Assembly: GCA_944472155.2 (NCBI GenBank)
Contig: OX235272.1
Span: 16,538,354-16,602,353 of the forward strand
Direction of reading: 5' to 3'
Origin: Trichobilharzia szidati
Taxonomy: Eukaryota > Platyhelminthes > Trematoda > Strigeidida > Schistosomatidae
Length of the DNA: 64,000 bases
The notes under the pieces are model-generated. The model was not told the DNA's origin, ran no database searches, and saw only the letters and a list, made by a program, of their open reading frames with translations. The translations under genes and the position numbers were made by a program. Below are positions 23,801 to 31,809 of the stretch, piece after piece (the stretch's first letter is position 1; every line of letters begins with the position of its first letter).

Positions 23801-25568
23801 GTTCTACTCCGTTTTTGATAGAGCTGCCAGTTGCCACAACATCCAAGTGCAGAAAAGGTTGAAAAGAAAAATAATGGCTTAAACCATTCGAATGTGGACT
23901 GACACTTTTTAAATTACATTTCAACAATAAAGAACCATTTGTGCCACATTTCATATTCCATTCCAAGTGTATACTCATTCATGCAGGTAGGGTCATTTTG
24001 ATGTGGCTATACAAGTAGTTTATGTAAAGGATTTTCCAGCCAGTCAGAATTATGCACAACTTGAGATACCTGTTTCAGTTATCTTCTTGCAGAGCCAATA
24101 CAGTGGAGACCAGATTTCAACTGCACCAACGACATGGTGTGAGCAGAAACTAATGTTGCACTGCACAGTCAGTATATATATTCGGACAAGGCTGTAATCA
24201 TGGCTGAGTTTTCGCCTGCTTCTGAAACTCAGACAACACGTCGTTTATTTCAGAGCTAAAGTTGCCAAATTCGGTCGTCTCTACTCTCTCTCATTCGGTT
24301 TCCTATTAGGCAGTCTTGCTAATTACAAATAGATGCAATCATCACACAAACTCTTAGAGTGCTATTGGTTTATGAACAGAGTGTTTGAATTCACCATTCG
24401 TAAGTAAAATTCATTGCGTGTACAGCACCGATTTGAATAGGCACAACAAATTATAACAGCGTTGTTCAATGACACAAACTAGTATTGAGAAAAGAAATGA
24501 TATTCGCTCTCTGGCTATGTTGTCACACAGAACGTATATACTGGCAAGCTATTCGTAAGCTTGCTAAACTTAATATCTTCTACCGAATCTGTCTGTGTTC
24601 ATGTAACTGCATTCAATCCAATTTCATTTTTGTAGAGAATGATCGCCCACTCGGTGCATTTTGTAAGTGAAATATTTGATATTTTGTTGCTGTGATAAAA
24701 CTGACAATCTGCTGTCGACAACAACAGATAACAACTATGATCACTAGAGAGTGGCACTGTAGAGGCTGACACATGGTGTCTGAACATGGTTGCGAATAAT
24801 TCATATTCAGCAAAGTTATTGTCGATAACAACCGATAAACTGCTGGTGAAAGTATGAGTAAACAAGTATCACCATGCAATTACAAATATACAGCTGATAA
24901 AATGAAAACACCAAGGATGAACTTTTGTGCACATTTCTCGACATATACATGAATAATTTTATCATGTTGAAAATAAGTCAACATGTGCTCTCATCCCAAT
25001 GAATGTAGTATCAATGTCTGCTCTCTCAAAATGTGTTGACTAAATATATATCATCATATTACGGAGAGTCAAGATACACTGACGAGAAAATGTTTCAACC
25101 GACGTGACATAAACAAATTGATGGATGCTGACATGAATAAATGGAAACAATAAATAAAATTGACTAGTCAGATGCAACAGAAATAGCCAATAGGGAGTTT
25201 AAATTCAAAATGAAACCTTTAATGCAAGGATACAGATACGATGGGAATAGACTTTCAGCACATGCTGAGTAAATTGAAACACTACATTTCTGCAATAGTT
25301 CGGAGACGTATTACTCGTTGTGCTTTCAACGGGATACCTGATTTCTCACTAGACTGTAATTCAGGCGACTTGTGAAAGGCAAATACAGTGGAGACTGCTA
25401 TTCAAATGTGTCAACCACATAGCGTGAGCAGAAACCAGTATTGAATTGCTTGGTCGGCTAGCTATCAGACACGATTTTAATTTCTGATGAATCTTTGTGT
25501 ACTTATCTATCGCAGAGTTGACGTCATGCCTATTTTCTAACTCTTTTTCAGATTATTCACTCCGTTAG
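5767..25568 (+). CDS. Micro-exon gene A, predicted secreted protein (MEG-like)
   Basis: This is a spliced gene predicted from exons at 5767-5842, 7482-7511, 9926-9937, 11181-11192, 13722-13733, 14991-15002, 19009-19020, 21785-21796, 22703-22732, 23611-23637, 24636-24662 and 25552-25568. All internal exons are multiples of 3 bp and start and end in phase 1. Joined in order they contain no stop until TAG at 25566. The product would be about 92 residues: a 25-residue signal peptide and a short, polar, Asn/Asp/Ser-rich mature part with repeated tetrapeptides. This design (signal peptide exon plus symmetric exons under 36 bp) is the hallmark of schistosome MEGs, which are secreted by invasive and intramammalian stages and are variably spliced. 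I cannot assign a MEG number. Introns are duplicated cassettes invaded by Penelope elements. Additional or unused exons are possible. No transcript evidence was available. Confidence 0.75.
5843..6354. other. Intron 1, proximal part
   Basis: No gene is seen. It includes a short (TA) run near 6155 and is closely matched in block B. Confidence 0.5.
6355..6623 (-). mobile_element. Solo LTR, older copy, in intron 1
   Basis: A 269 bp element starts TGTAATAAC and ends CTCACCACA, flanked on both sides by ctgt (6351-6354 and 6624-6627), a 4 bp target duplication. It is the reverse complement of the complete LTR at 52454-52794. The AATAAA-like signal appears reversed near 6390. TG...CA ends and a 4 bp duplication fit a Gypsy-type LTR retrotransposon reduced to a solo LTR by recombination. 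The same insertion is present in block B. Confidence 0.8.
6628..7103. other. Intron 1 cassette sequence
   Basis: This repeats, with divergence, sequence found at 24120-24635. It ends at the acceptor of a relic exon, and no coding sequence is visible. Confidence 0.5.
7104..7128 (+). pseudogene. Relic micro-exon in intron 1, gene A
   Basis: The position is homologous to the intact 27 bp exon at 24636-24662 within a duplicated intron (shared flank gcttgctaaac then cttctaccgaatct). The acceptor CAG remains, but the exon-like stretch is 25 nt and the donor has become GATATT. It is therefore out of frame and probably not spliced. The same decay is present in copy B at 53291-53315. Confidence 0.5.
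7482..7511 (+). CDS. Exon 2 (30 bp), gene A
   Basis: It lies between CAACTAG and GTGAGT. In phase 1 it encodes LNVDKKEENR, taking the T of exon 1 and leaving a G. The charged sequence is identical in copy B (53669-53698). It is paralogous to exon 9 (22703-22732), which sits in a homologous intron context. Confidence 0.8.
7512..7964. other. Intron 2, proximal cassette sequence
   Basis: No gene. The stretch around 7680-7950 is a diverged duplicate of 22880-23170, which follows paralogous exon 9. Confidence 0.5.
7965..9240 (+). pseudogene. PLE-4: broken Penelope-like reverse transcriptase, copy A
   Basis: The translation shows Penelope RT motifs in order: TKPDKG (about 7995), a motif 2 region with RNSPHHAPARW (about 8225), motif A ISLDTTSLFTNVP (about 8368), motif B GVTMSPPQGPISADFF (about 8555), motif C YLDDTFILC (about 8668) and the downstream IAFLDVLLTRK block (about 8800). 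A stop lies just before motif C and another soon after TKPDKG, with frameshifts around motif 2. The nuclease domain is missing or unrecognisable. The element was present before the block duplication (copy at 54150-55430). Confidence 0.8.
9241..9925. repeat. Cassette intron end before exon 3, gene A
   Basis: From about 9420 the sequence is the conserved cassette intron tail (words accagtgttgcactgcaca and aaatagatgcaatcatcac) that also precedes exons 4, 6 and 7. Open frames in it are copies of one another and are not coding. Confidence 0.7.
9926..9937 (+). CDS. Exon 3 (12 bp), gene A
   Basis: gacgtttcaatt lies between TATTATAG and GTAAGT. It encodes GRFN when joined to the G that ends exon 2, and leaves T. 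Identical in copy B (56112-56123). Joined to an upstream T it would make TGA. Confidence 0.8.
9938..11180 (+). repeat. Cassette intron, copy 1 (1.24 kb)
   Basis: This repeats, with few changes, at 13734-14990, 17756-19008, 56124-57381 and 59932-61188. Partial copies lie at 21797-22590 and 24775-25187. Each complete copy starts at a 12 bp exon of the GA class and ends at one of the GG class (17756 lacks its first exon). It contains no coding sequence. Confidence 0.9.
11181..11192 (+). CDS. Exon 4 (12 bp), gene A, GC donor
   Basis: gggatagtgctg follows TCTTTCAG and is followed by GCAAGT, a GC donor. Copy B has GTAAGT at the same place. It encodes WDSA after the T of exon 3 and leaves G. Copy B reads WNSA. 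Confidence 0.75.
11440..13560 (-). mobile_element. PLE-1: foldback Penelope-like element, copy A
   Basis: Two arms of roughly 650-700 bp (about 11440-12165 and 12853-13560) are inverted copies of each other, separated by a loop of about 690 bp. Each arm encodes a GIY-YIG nuclease end (RYTGRSMRVLSKRVQEHYP-type sequence). The loop holds the C-terminal part of a Penelope reverse transcriptase on the minus strand (12846-12166), 5'-truncated. In this copy the catalytic motif reads DVDD where copy B has YVDD, and a stop (TGA near 12169) separates RT from nuclease. Inverted pseudo-LTRs are known for Penelope elements; here they enclose the nuclease domain. Exact ends are uncertain. Confidence 0.85.
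13561..13721. repeat. Intron end before exon 5, gene A
   Basis: This includes the PLE-1 tail words gcgacaattcgctgcac and then intron sequence shared with the region before exon 8 (21612-21784). Confidence 0.6.
13722..13733 (+). CDS. Exon 5 (12 bp), gene A
   Basis: gagattctaatt lies between ATTTTAG and GTAAGT. It encodes GDSN after a G-ending exon. Identical to exon 8 and to copy B exon 5 (59920-59931). Confidence 0.8.
13734..14990 (+). repeat. Cassette intron, copy 2
   Basis: Closely matches 9938-11180 and 59932-61188. No coding sequence. Confidence 0.9.
14991..15002 (+). CDS. Exon 6 (12 bp), gene A
   Basis: ggaatgttaatt lies between ATTTTAG and GTAAGT. It encodes WNVN after the T of exon 5 and leaves T, whereas its paralogues exons 4 and 7 leave G. 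Identical in copy B (61189-61200). Confidence 0.78.
15050..17750 (+). mobile_element. PLE-2: Penelope-like element with inverted ends, copy A
   Basis: The ends (about 15050-15530 and 17275-17750) are inverted copies of each other. The left arm encodes the GIY-YIG domain on the minus strand (KYIGQTSRTGAVRLAEHK) and the right arm encodes it on the plus strand. Between them lies most of the reverse transcriptase. The 3' flank reads ctaatat then gtaag, so the right end abuts a 5' splice-site relic. The element sits in intron 6. Confidence 0.85.
15561..17480 (+). pseudogene. PLE-2 reverse transcriptase/GIY-YIG gene, copy A
   Basis: The frame shows an N-terminal region, TKSDKGNATVVLD (about 15835), IRPIVDFRNSPTYEL (about 16105), motif A SFDIVSLYTRIP (about 16270), motif B GVAMGSPISPVVADIF (about 16465), catalytic YVDD (about 16577), the LPMLDC block (about 16700), and an Asn/Asp/Ser-rich linker (about 16975-17080). 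GIY-YIG sequence follows from about 17250. Lesions are a TAA at 16180, a TAA at 16450 that also exists in copy B, and a frameshift near 17215. The stop at 16450 is therefore older than the block duplication, and 16180 is newer. Single-copy activity is not expected. Confidence 0.85.
17751..17755 (+). pseudogene. 5' splice-site relic of a lost 12 bp exon
   Basis: The bases gtaag directly follow the PLE-2 end, at the place where every other cassette has a GA-class exon and GTAAGT. The intron that follows is normal cassette sequence. The exon itself has been lost or replaced by the element. The same arrangement is at about 63940 in block B. Confidence 0.5.
17756..19008 (+). repeat. Cassette intron, copy 3
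   Basis: Matches the other 1.24 kb cassette introns to the end, leading into exon 7, but without its 5' exon. Confidence 0.85.
19009..19020 (+). CDS. Exon 7 (12 bp), gene A
   Basis: gggataaagctg lies between ATTCTAG and GTAAGT. It encodes WDKA after the T of exon 6 and leaves G. It is closest to exon 4. Confidence 0.78.
19050..21611 (-). mobile_element. PLE-3: near full-length Penelope-like element
   Basis: A third family, inserted in the intron after exon 7. On the minus strand it carries an N-terminal domain, a complete set of RT motifs and a GIY-YIG end. Near its 3' end, at 19121-19160 (minus), CTGAAGA is followed by a short stem-like stretch and GAAA, resembling the conserved core of the hammerhead motifs known in Penelope pseudo-LTRs. 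Its 5' side joins the PLE-1 tail words at 21612, so it appears to sit in or beside an older PLE-1 insertion. Confidence 0.85.
19303..21570 (-). pseudogene. PLE-3 reverse transcriptase/GIY-YIG gene
   Basis: ATG at 21570 opens the N-terminal part (MQGSTREQLLFLYECLRHQ). Then come AIVILPADKGRTTVVMD (about 20935), motif A SFDVTALYTSIGQ (about 20500), motif B GTPMGSPMSGLIAEAV (about 20310), catalytic YVDD (about 20200), the IPFLDVLVKR block (about 20080) and the GIY-YIG end (KHYIGQSGRP, about 19585, then RLRIHEHKPAVKRHD). The frame breaks near 21240, 20850, 20560, 19750 and 19570, mostly by frameshifts. At about 750 residues in total it is close to the usual Penelope length. It is the most complete Penelope gene in the window, but not intact. 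Confidence 0.85.
21612..21784. repeat. PLE-1 tail and intron end before exon 8
   Basis: The words gcgacaattcgctgcaca then tgtgcatatttatataaatcc match the stretch before exon 5 (13550-13721). Confidence 0.65.
21785..21796 (+). CDS. Exon 8 (12 bp), gene A
   Basis: gagattctaatt lies between ATTTTAG and GTAAGT. It encodes GDSN after the G of exon 7. It is an exact repeat of exon 5. Confidence 0.8.
21797..22702 (+). repeat. Cassette intron, partial copy 4, switching to exon 9 cassette
   Basis: It follows the 1.24 kb cassette to about 22590 (cagtcagcatact). There it switches to a different sequence related to the region before exon 2, which suggests recombination between cassette types. Confidence 0.75.
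22703..22732 (+). CDS. Exon 9 (30 bp), gene A
   Basis: It lies between TCTACTAG and GTGAGT. In phase 1 it encodes SNSQSDGEGF after T and leaves G. It has the same length and donor type as exon 2. Confidence 0.78.
22733..23610. other. Intron 9
   Basis: No gene. Parts (22880-23170) are paralogous to intron 2, and the end (23350-23610) is paralogous to 7200-7481 and 25310-25551. Confidence 0.5.
23611..23637 (+). CDS. Exon 10 (27 bp), gene A
   Basis: It lies between CTGGCAG and GTGAGT. It encodes GIVQNVGSN after G and leaves C. Symmetric phase 1. Confidence 0.75.
23638..24635. other. Intron 10
   Basis: No gene is seen. The second half repeats intron 1 sequence (6640-7100). Confidence 0.5.
24636..24662 (+). 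CDS. Exon 11 (27 bp), gene A
   Basis: It lies between ATTTTTGTAG and GTAAGT. It encodes QNDRPLGAF after C and leaves T. It is the intact paralogue of the relic at 7104-7128. Confidence 0.75.
24663..25551 (+). repeat. Intron 11 with partial cassette copy 5 (24775-25187)
   Basis: The stretch from ggtgtctgaacatgg to gatgcaacagaaatag is a partial copy of the cassette intron. The rest resembles the region before exons 2 and 10. No coding sequence. Confidence 0.7.
25552..25568 (+). CDS. Terminal exon of gene A with stop codon
   Basis: After the acceptor CTCTTTTTCAG, joining to the T of exon 11 gives YYSLR and then TAG at 25566-25568. The place is homologous to the acceptors of exons 2 and 10, but no donor follows at the expected distance, so the exon reads into the stop. 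The 3' UTR would run downstream, and its polyadenylation site is not clear. Less certain than the internal exons. Confidence 0.5.
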
Positions 25569-25647
25569 GTTTAGTTTTATTCGATTTGAATGTTTTTACT
25601 GGTGAGTTTAAGTCTTTGACTGTTTCTTTTGTATGATTTATCGTAGT

Positions 25648-26711
25648 TAATTTTTCACTAGGTTCATTTCTTTTCAAATGAACTGTCGTCAAGATTTGAC
25701 AGAATAGTTCTAAAATATTTGGGCGCCGAGTGAGAAGTAGACGTTTGTAGAAAATTATATTTGTAAAGTCTCAGCGAGATTGAAATGAGTAATTCCAACG
25801 TTTCGTTCGGCAATCTGGTCCGAACTTCTTCAGGGAAATTAATCGAAATTAACATAACAGAGGTTTATATATAAAAAGGAACATCACTTGTTTTTAAAAA
25901 TTTGTCCAATCATGAGTCATTCAAAAAGTATCAACAAGTATAATAAACAAAATTTTATGAGCTGTGATCAAAATTTGACCCCGGACTTACAAATATTGGT
26001 CTACCTTTGTTAAACACTTTAAACAGAGTGTGTATGTGTGTGTGGGTAAACAGTTGTAAAACATTTCTTAACGTCTCCATAAGAAGATATGGACAGTCGA
26101 GAATTTTGACCAAGTATTAATAATTAGTGATACATATCCATTTTTATTTATTAATAAGGATTTCCTATGCATCAGCTAACATCACACCTTCATGTCTGTT
26201 CAAACTGTTAGTATATAGAATTTTATGATTAGACGTATTTTCAAAATTATGGTGTTTAGGATTAGAGTTTAGTTTAAGCACCCTGTCGGACTTATTGCTT
26301 TGTCTTCTTTCTGAAGATTGAGCTGCTTTATTCAACCTACTGGAGTTGTCAGGTGACTCGACAGCTACGGATTGAGGATATGCATTCTGTTGCAGACAAC
26401 GGAGAGTGAAAACACGATGATTGTTCCAATTACACAGTTTCTTTGTTAATTTAATTCGATTTCAAAATAATTCAAATGAACTGTCATCAAGATTTGACAG
26501 AATAGTTGATACTTGTTGAATGACTCATGATTGGACAAAGTTTTTAAAAACAAGTGAAGCTCCTTTTTTATATATAAACCTCTGTTATGTTAATTTCGAT
26601 TAATTTCCCTGAAGAAGTTCGGACCAGATTGCCGAATGAAACGTTGGAATTACTCATTTCAATCTCGCTGAGACTTTACAAATATAATTTTTCACTAGGT
26701 TCATTTCTTTT
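25648..26711 (-). mobile_element. PLE-5: internally deleted Penelope-like element between 27 bp direct repeats
   Basis: A 27 bp sequence is repeated exactly at 25648-25674 and 26685-26711, as a target-site duplication would be. Inside, about 25755-25942 and about 26500-26684 are inverted copies (pseudo-LTRs), and a roughly 35 bp stretch at 25675 is repeated directly at 26472. A minus-strand open stretch between them (26460-26171) resembles the N-terminal region of Penelope proteins. Both arms carry CTGAAGA, a 6 bp stem (GTTCGG with CCGAAC in the left arm) and GAAAC, a hammerhead-like core. Confidence 0.7.
26171..26460 (-). pseudogene. PLE-5 N-terminal coding fragment
   Basis: About 95 codons are open on the minus strand with no ATG at the start. 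KKLCNWNNHRVFTLRCLQQN is followed by a polar Ser/Asn/Lys-rich part and a stop at 26171. The pattern of an NHxxFxLRC motif ahead of a polar stretch recalls the N-terminus of Penelope proteins. RT motifs are absent, so the element has lost its catalytic part. Confidence 0.5.
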
Positions 26712-28950
26712 GTTTACGATTTAGTTTTACGATTTCCAGATCGCTTTTAATGTTCCCGTTTTTCGGTAGACTGAAATCATCATATACATTTCCTTCAGGA
26801 TCTCTCTCACTATATTTTACAATTGTATTTTCTCAGTAAAAGATTCATTTACCTAACATATGTGACCCTTCTTTTAAACTTGTTTGAATGTTTCAATAAA
26901 TTTTATGTTCTTTCTCCCTAATAAACATCCTTATCCTGTTTTATTTTGTGAATCCACTTAGAAGTTGCTCCAACCTACCTTCGTGTTGCAGTAGCAGACT
27001 AACTCAGTCTCTTGCATCATGTCAAAGAAGACCTATGCTGCTTTTTTCTATTACACAATAAATTGATAGAAACTTTTTAATTTCCCTTATAATATATGGT
27101 GTTGGTTTTTGTAATCTCAAATAATTGGTATATGTTCCTCAAAGTTAACTGATAAATAACAATATTGCACAATTGATCTTTTTACTTGGTCTTTCTATAC
27201 ATATTTCTCTATAATCAAAGGGGATGTGTTGATAGACTGCTCCACTAGTTGAATGTTCTCACTGAATTGTGTTCACTAATAGTCTATCCGTTATGTGATT
27301 GTATATGCAAAGCACTTTTAATAGACGACATAAGGTGCATTCTAACTGGAATTCTTTGTGTTGACTTGGTGATTGTGATGCAAACTCTTGACTAGACAAA
27401 GTAATTTTGAAGCCGAACAGCAGATATCCACCTGCACTAAACAAATATTTCTATCGGTATTTGTTGAGGGCCTTTTCGGTTTTCAGCAATCTCTTGACAT
27501 ACGCAGATAACAAAGCTCATGTTGTTGACATAAGTTTTGATAACTTATTTGAATAAGAAGGCAATCTGGTGTTCGACATTGCACAAATTGACTCAATTGC
27601 TTTGGTGCACGTTAACAGGAAACTACCAGTCAGAAAGAGATTAGCCTATTCCTTGAAACTATATGCCACACATCAATATCCATAAGCGAACACATGATAG
27701 ACATCAAAGACTTTGAATTGAAGTGTTGAAAATCTCACTGATCCTATCACTGCTTATACGAGAATAGTTCTCATATCGTTGTATCAGGAAAATCATTTAA
27801 AATGCGATTGAATACGGCAGAGCTAGGCGGAAAAAATTATTATTAACTCGCATCTCTTATTCGCTGACTCACCCATCATCCTTTTCAAAAGACACGACGC
27901 AGTAAAATGAACAAGGTTTAATGCCATGGAAAATCAACTATACTCAGTTACTTCGATTACTTCGTATTACTGTTCATGCGAGAAATTCTTTACTGCACGT
28001 CACATTAAACTGTCGTTGGGAAAGTGGTTTAGAGGGATAGAACAAGCTTCCTGTGTAAGAATATGTTTGTTATCCACACCGTCTTATTATTGTCACATCT
28101 TACGATTGTTCTTGATTGCCAGCTCTCACCACAGTAGCACTGCGACCAAATGCACAATTCAAAGTTGTCTCTCAATGCATTTGTTCCCATTCAGTTACAA
28201 CTGGATTTGAAATTACGTAACATGCCGTAGCTCACAGACTGATTATAGCTAAGCGTATTCACTGCGATCATTGAGAATTATTTGTTCCAAATCACGTTTT
28301 CACATAAATTTAATTCCCTTGACTCGTCATTCAATTCACTGGCAGAACCAAGTGCACAACTTCCATGTAACGGAGTTGAGAAGGCAAACCATGGAAATGC
28401 ACAGTATAACAACACTTTCACCTCTATTCATCCTTCCATATGGCTGCATGTATTTGCACACACATATTAACTGTTGAGTTTTATGCTACTTTTATCGGTG
28501 CAATCAATAATAATCTTCTCCAAAACGTCTGCGTAGTGTTAACAGTTTGCTGAGGTGTATGGCAGTTCACTTTCTCAGTACAATGTACTCTGCCCGTGGA
28601 AATCGTTTCATTTGCTGTGTTGGATTGTAGCAGTTAATTACTAATTTGCTGCACAAATATACCATAATATTAATGACTGAATTTTTTCCTCATTCACTTT
28701 GTATAATAAAAGTCAGGACGATAGAATGACTGAGCAGTGATGATAGTATTCTCTCGATAAATTAGTCGTCTAGTGGACCAGTCGTTTAAGAGTTTATGAA
28801 CACAAAGTAATAATTTACTGAATTGTTGAGTTCTGCTTGGTTTGTTGTTCTCTGACTAGTGTCAGTTTATGATATTCTCTGCATTCATCGCCAATAAGGC
28901 GAATCCAAAATTGTATTGGGAACATTTATTTCCCGATTCAAATTTGAAAT
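26712..28950. other. Unassigned non-coding region
   Basis: No recognisable gene or element in about 2.2 kb. AATAAA occurs at 26895 and 26920 and could serve the 3' end of gene A, but nothing in the sequence proves this. Confidence 0.4.
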
Positions 28951-30130
28951 TAAGATAAAGTGTATTATTATTATTACTGTTCCCTTGGTCCTAGTGGAAC
29001 ATAGGGCTTCAACTGCACGCCTCCACTTGCTTCTGTCTTCTGCTGTACTTTTCACTTGCATCCATGTTAATCCATACTGTTTCAGTTCCTCCATGTCACC
29101 CTTGGACGCCCCACTCGCCGCTTCCCTTTCGGGTTTCACTCGAGCATTGGCCTGACGTGCGATGTCACCCAGTGAGTGGCCTCCTCAGCCAGTGAGTGTC
29201 CAATCCATCTCCACTTTCTCCTGCATATTTGTTGGGCGATTGCTTCTTGTTTTGTTTGTTCCCATATTTTCGTGTTGGTTATTGTTCTTTCCGAGCACCT
29301 GATCATTAGTATAGAGCAAGCGAAGACAGTTAGTTGTTGATAAAGGTCAGCAACAGGCTGTTGGAAATACTCTTTGTGACCCACCAAGTTTCTGATCCAT
29401 CCGTATAGAAGAACTGACTGACTTGACGTTTGTATTGAAAATCCGAATTTTGTTGTTGATGTTGATGCTGAGTGACGAAGATTTCCAGATTGGTTTCAGG
29501 TTGATGAATGTGTTTCTCGCCTTCCTGATTCTCGATTTGACATCCTCGTCCGTTCCAGCTGCCTGTAGTTGAGACAATGCTCCCTAGATAAGTGAATGAA
29601 GTAATAATAATAATAATGATAATAATAATAATGGCTTTATTCCAAACAGTATATGTGGTACAGGTATGGAATTTTCAGCGTTCATTACAATATTGCATCT
29701 AATTACCTCATAAATTTTATAAGGATTTAAAAAATATAAGGCAACAACAACAAAAAGAAAAAAGAGAAATAAAAGAAATAAAAAAGAACAGCATTGCATT
29801 CACATGTTTAAACAATGCACCAAGGATATGATATATAAAATTAGTCTGTAATAGAATATATAGAATATATATAGAATAGAATATATATATATATAGAATA
29901 GAATGACGTAACCTCTTTCAAATCCCTCCCGTTGATGGTGATTGGCGCTGGATGTTGCTGCTGATGTTGTTGTTGGTTGGTTATTTTCATAACCTCCGTC
30001 TTGTCTATGTTCACCTGGAGTCCTGTATTCTCTGGCTGCTTCTTCGACCAGTTTGTCGGTTTTCGCTTGTAAGTCTTCGATTTTGTGTGACATCAAACAT
30101 AAATCATCGGCGAAATTCAGGTGTATTACG
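28950..30130 (-). pseudogene. Non-LTR (LINE) reverse transcriptase fragment, minus strand
   Basis: Read on the minus strand, it has an RT segment with DLCLMSHKIEDLQAKTDKL (about 30090) and DLKEV (about 29920). This is interrupted by an insertion, then continues TYLGSIVSTT-like (about 29590), DVKSRIRKARNTFINLKPIW (about 29540), RRKWRWIGHSL (about 29215), and a C-terminal WRRAVEALCSTR block (about 29000). It ends in a short ATT-repeat tail. These blocks are typical of the end of trematode LINE proteins. Frameshifts are numerous and the 5' part is missing. The clade (RTE or CR1-like) is not settled. Confidence 0.75.
29600..29900 (-). mobile_element. Retroposon tail nested in the LINE fragment
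   Basis: About 300 bp splits the LINE frame and is bordered by gaatga on both sides (29594-29599 and 29901-29906). Read on the minus strand it ends with GGAATAAAGCCATT and then an ATT repeat, i.e. a polyadenylation signal and a simple-repeat tail typical of a non-LTR retroposon. Removing it restores the LINE reading through the joint. Confidence 0.7.
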
Positions 30131-30380
30131 TTTAATTACGTCACTTAAATAAACAAGTTATCATCAGAGAAAGAACTTTAATATATCCAGATTTGTGCAC
30201 TGATAATATTAATAATGATAATATTAATAATGTTACGATAATAATACTGATAGGAGGTGGTTTCAGAATGAATCAGGAATTATAATAATAGTTATAACAA
30301 AGTGTTAATAATATTAATAATAATAATAACAGCTAATAATTAAAACGTATTATCATGGTAGATTCAGAGTGACGATCATT
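30131..30380. repeat. AT-rich simple-sequence stretch
   Basis: Rich in aataat and ttaat words. No gene. Confidence 0.6.
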
Positions 30381-30382
30381 TC

Positions 30383-31540
30383 TTACTGTACACGGAGACC
30401 TGGTTTATAAACTCGAATTGCACAAGCCTCTGTAATCGCAAGCATCTTCCTGTTTCTTTGTCTGCTAACAGCGATGAATGACTTGACAGCGTCGATATCA
30501 CGTTCATAGTTCACAAGGTGCTGTTTTTGTGAACATTTTGGCACTTTGACTTCATCTGTTCTCAGCCACTTTTGCCATTGCTCCATCATGCTAGCAGACA
30601 ATCGCCTTTCAGTACGACCTATGTATCTGCTTCTGCAAACACACCCAAATTGACATACGCAGTTCTAAATGCCACAGATTGGCGACTGGTCTTTCCTAGA
30701 TTGTTGAAGCACTCACACTTGGTGATGTTAAGGAAGGCGAGATTTGCAGAGTAATAAGACCTCTTGATAGCTTTATCGAGTCTTCGTTTGACTACGTCTT
30801 TTACATCATCTCCTTTGAATGGCAAATCGATATAGACAGATTTCTTCGGAACTGTTTGGATGGTTTCGCAAGGGTTAGTTCCATTATAGATGAACTTCTT
30901 GGGATATCCATTCTTAGATAAAATATCCTACAGAGCCTTTCATGCTCAACTTGACTATCAGAACAATTTTTTGTGCTCTATTGAATAGTGCTCTGATTAA
31001 GTTCTTTTTTACTGGGTTGAAATAAGAATTTTGAATTGTATGTCTTGTCTTGTCAATGAAGACTTTGTAAGTACAGATTTTCAAAATGTGCCATCAGTCG
31101 TTTTAACTTGAGAAATGTTTAGGAATTTAGTAGCACCATTTTCCTCGTGTTCTGTTGTGAAGTTGAGATTCGGATGGCATGAGTTGAATTTAATCAACGA
31201 GTCTTCAGCTTTTGATCTGCTTTCACAGACAATAAAAATATTATCAGCATATCTTAAGTGTACTTCCACCTGTTGTACAAGTTGTTGCAAATACCGGCTT
31301 TTAGGCTTCATGAGAATAAATTTGCGAAAAGTGATCCCAAGAGGCTACACATTACAATACCATCAACTTGAAGCAATAGATGCCCATCGAATTGGAATAA
31401 GACATTTTCAGTATTTTGAGGCTGACAGTATTGACGTTCACGGATACTACGAAGTATACTAACGCAAGATTTATTACCCACAACTACTTTAGGATTCGTT
31501 CCGCGTAGACCAAAGGCACAGCAAAACACGATATTTGATC
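30383..31540 (-). pseudogene. PLE-6: broken Penelope-like element
   Basis: The minus strand reads in order: a motif B remnant with VDGIVMCSLLGSLFANLF (about 31340), a motif C remnant LRYADNIFIVC (about 31235), then TKFLNISQVK (about 31120). MPFKGDDVKDVVKRRLDKAI (about 30810) and a GIY-YIG end with YIGRTERRLSASM (about 30610) follow. Stops and frameshifts separate these pieces, and the catalytic YxDD reads YADN. The element is old and inactive. It is unlike PLE-1 to PLE-5 in detail. Confidence 0.75.
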
Positions 31541-31582
31541 GTCCAAATTACGAGATATATTTCGGGACCAAATTGGAGTTCG

Positions 31583-31809
31583 CCGGTGGTATAGCGGTTA
31601 GGACGCTCGCCGACCATGCACATGGTCCGGGGTTCAATCCCGGCCGACGCACTCCTTTACCTCGCCAAGCCAGAAATAATGCTGGTGAAGAGGAAAGGTT
31701 GGGCATGAGGCTAGCAACCCCATCCTGTAAAATAAACACTGCTACAGAAATTTCAAGCCACTAGCTTGAAGCCCTATGTTCCACTGGGGAACGTGAAGGA
31801 AAAAAAATC
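31583..31809 (+). mobile_element. tRNA-derived SINE, second family
   Basis: The head has box A-like ggtatagcggttaggacg and box B-like ggttcaatccc, followed by a tail ending in a run of A at about 31800. The 8 bp ggagttcg occurs immediately before (31575-31582) and after (31810-31817) as a target duplication. The box spacing and flanking repeats support a SINE over a functional tRNA gene. I see no hammerhead motif in the tail. Confidence 0.75.

Noticed and set aside
27926..28210. 94-codon open frame
   Set aside because: No domain, no splice context, and codon content like the surrounding non-coding DNA.
31583..31655. Functional tRNA gene
   Set aside because: It is followed by a retroposon tail and flanked by a target duplication, so it is better explained as a SINE.
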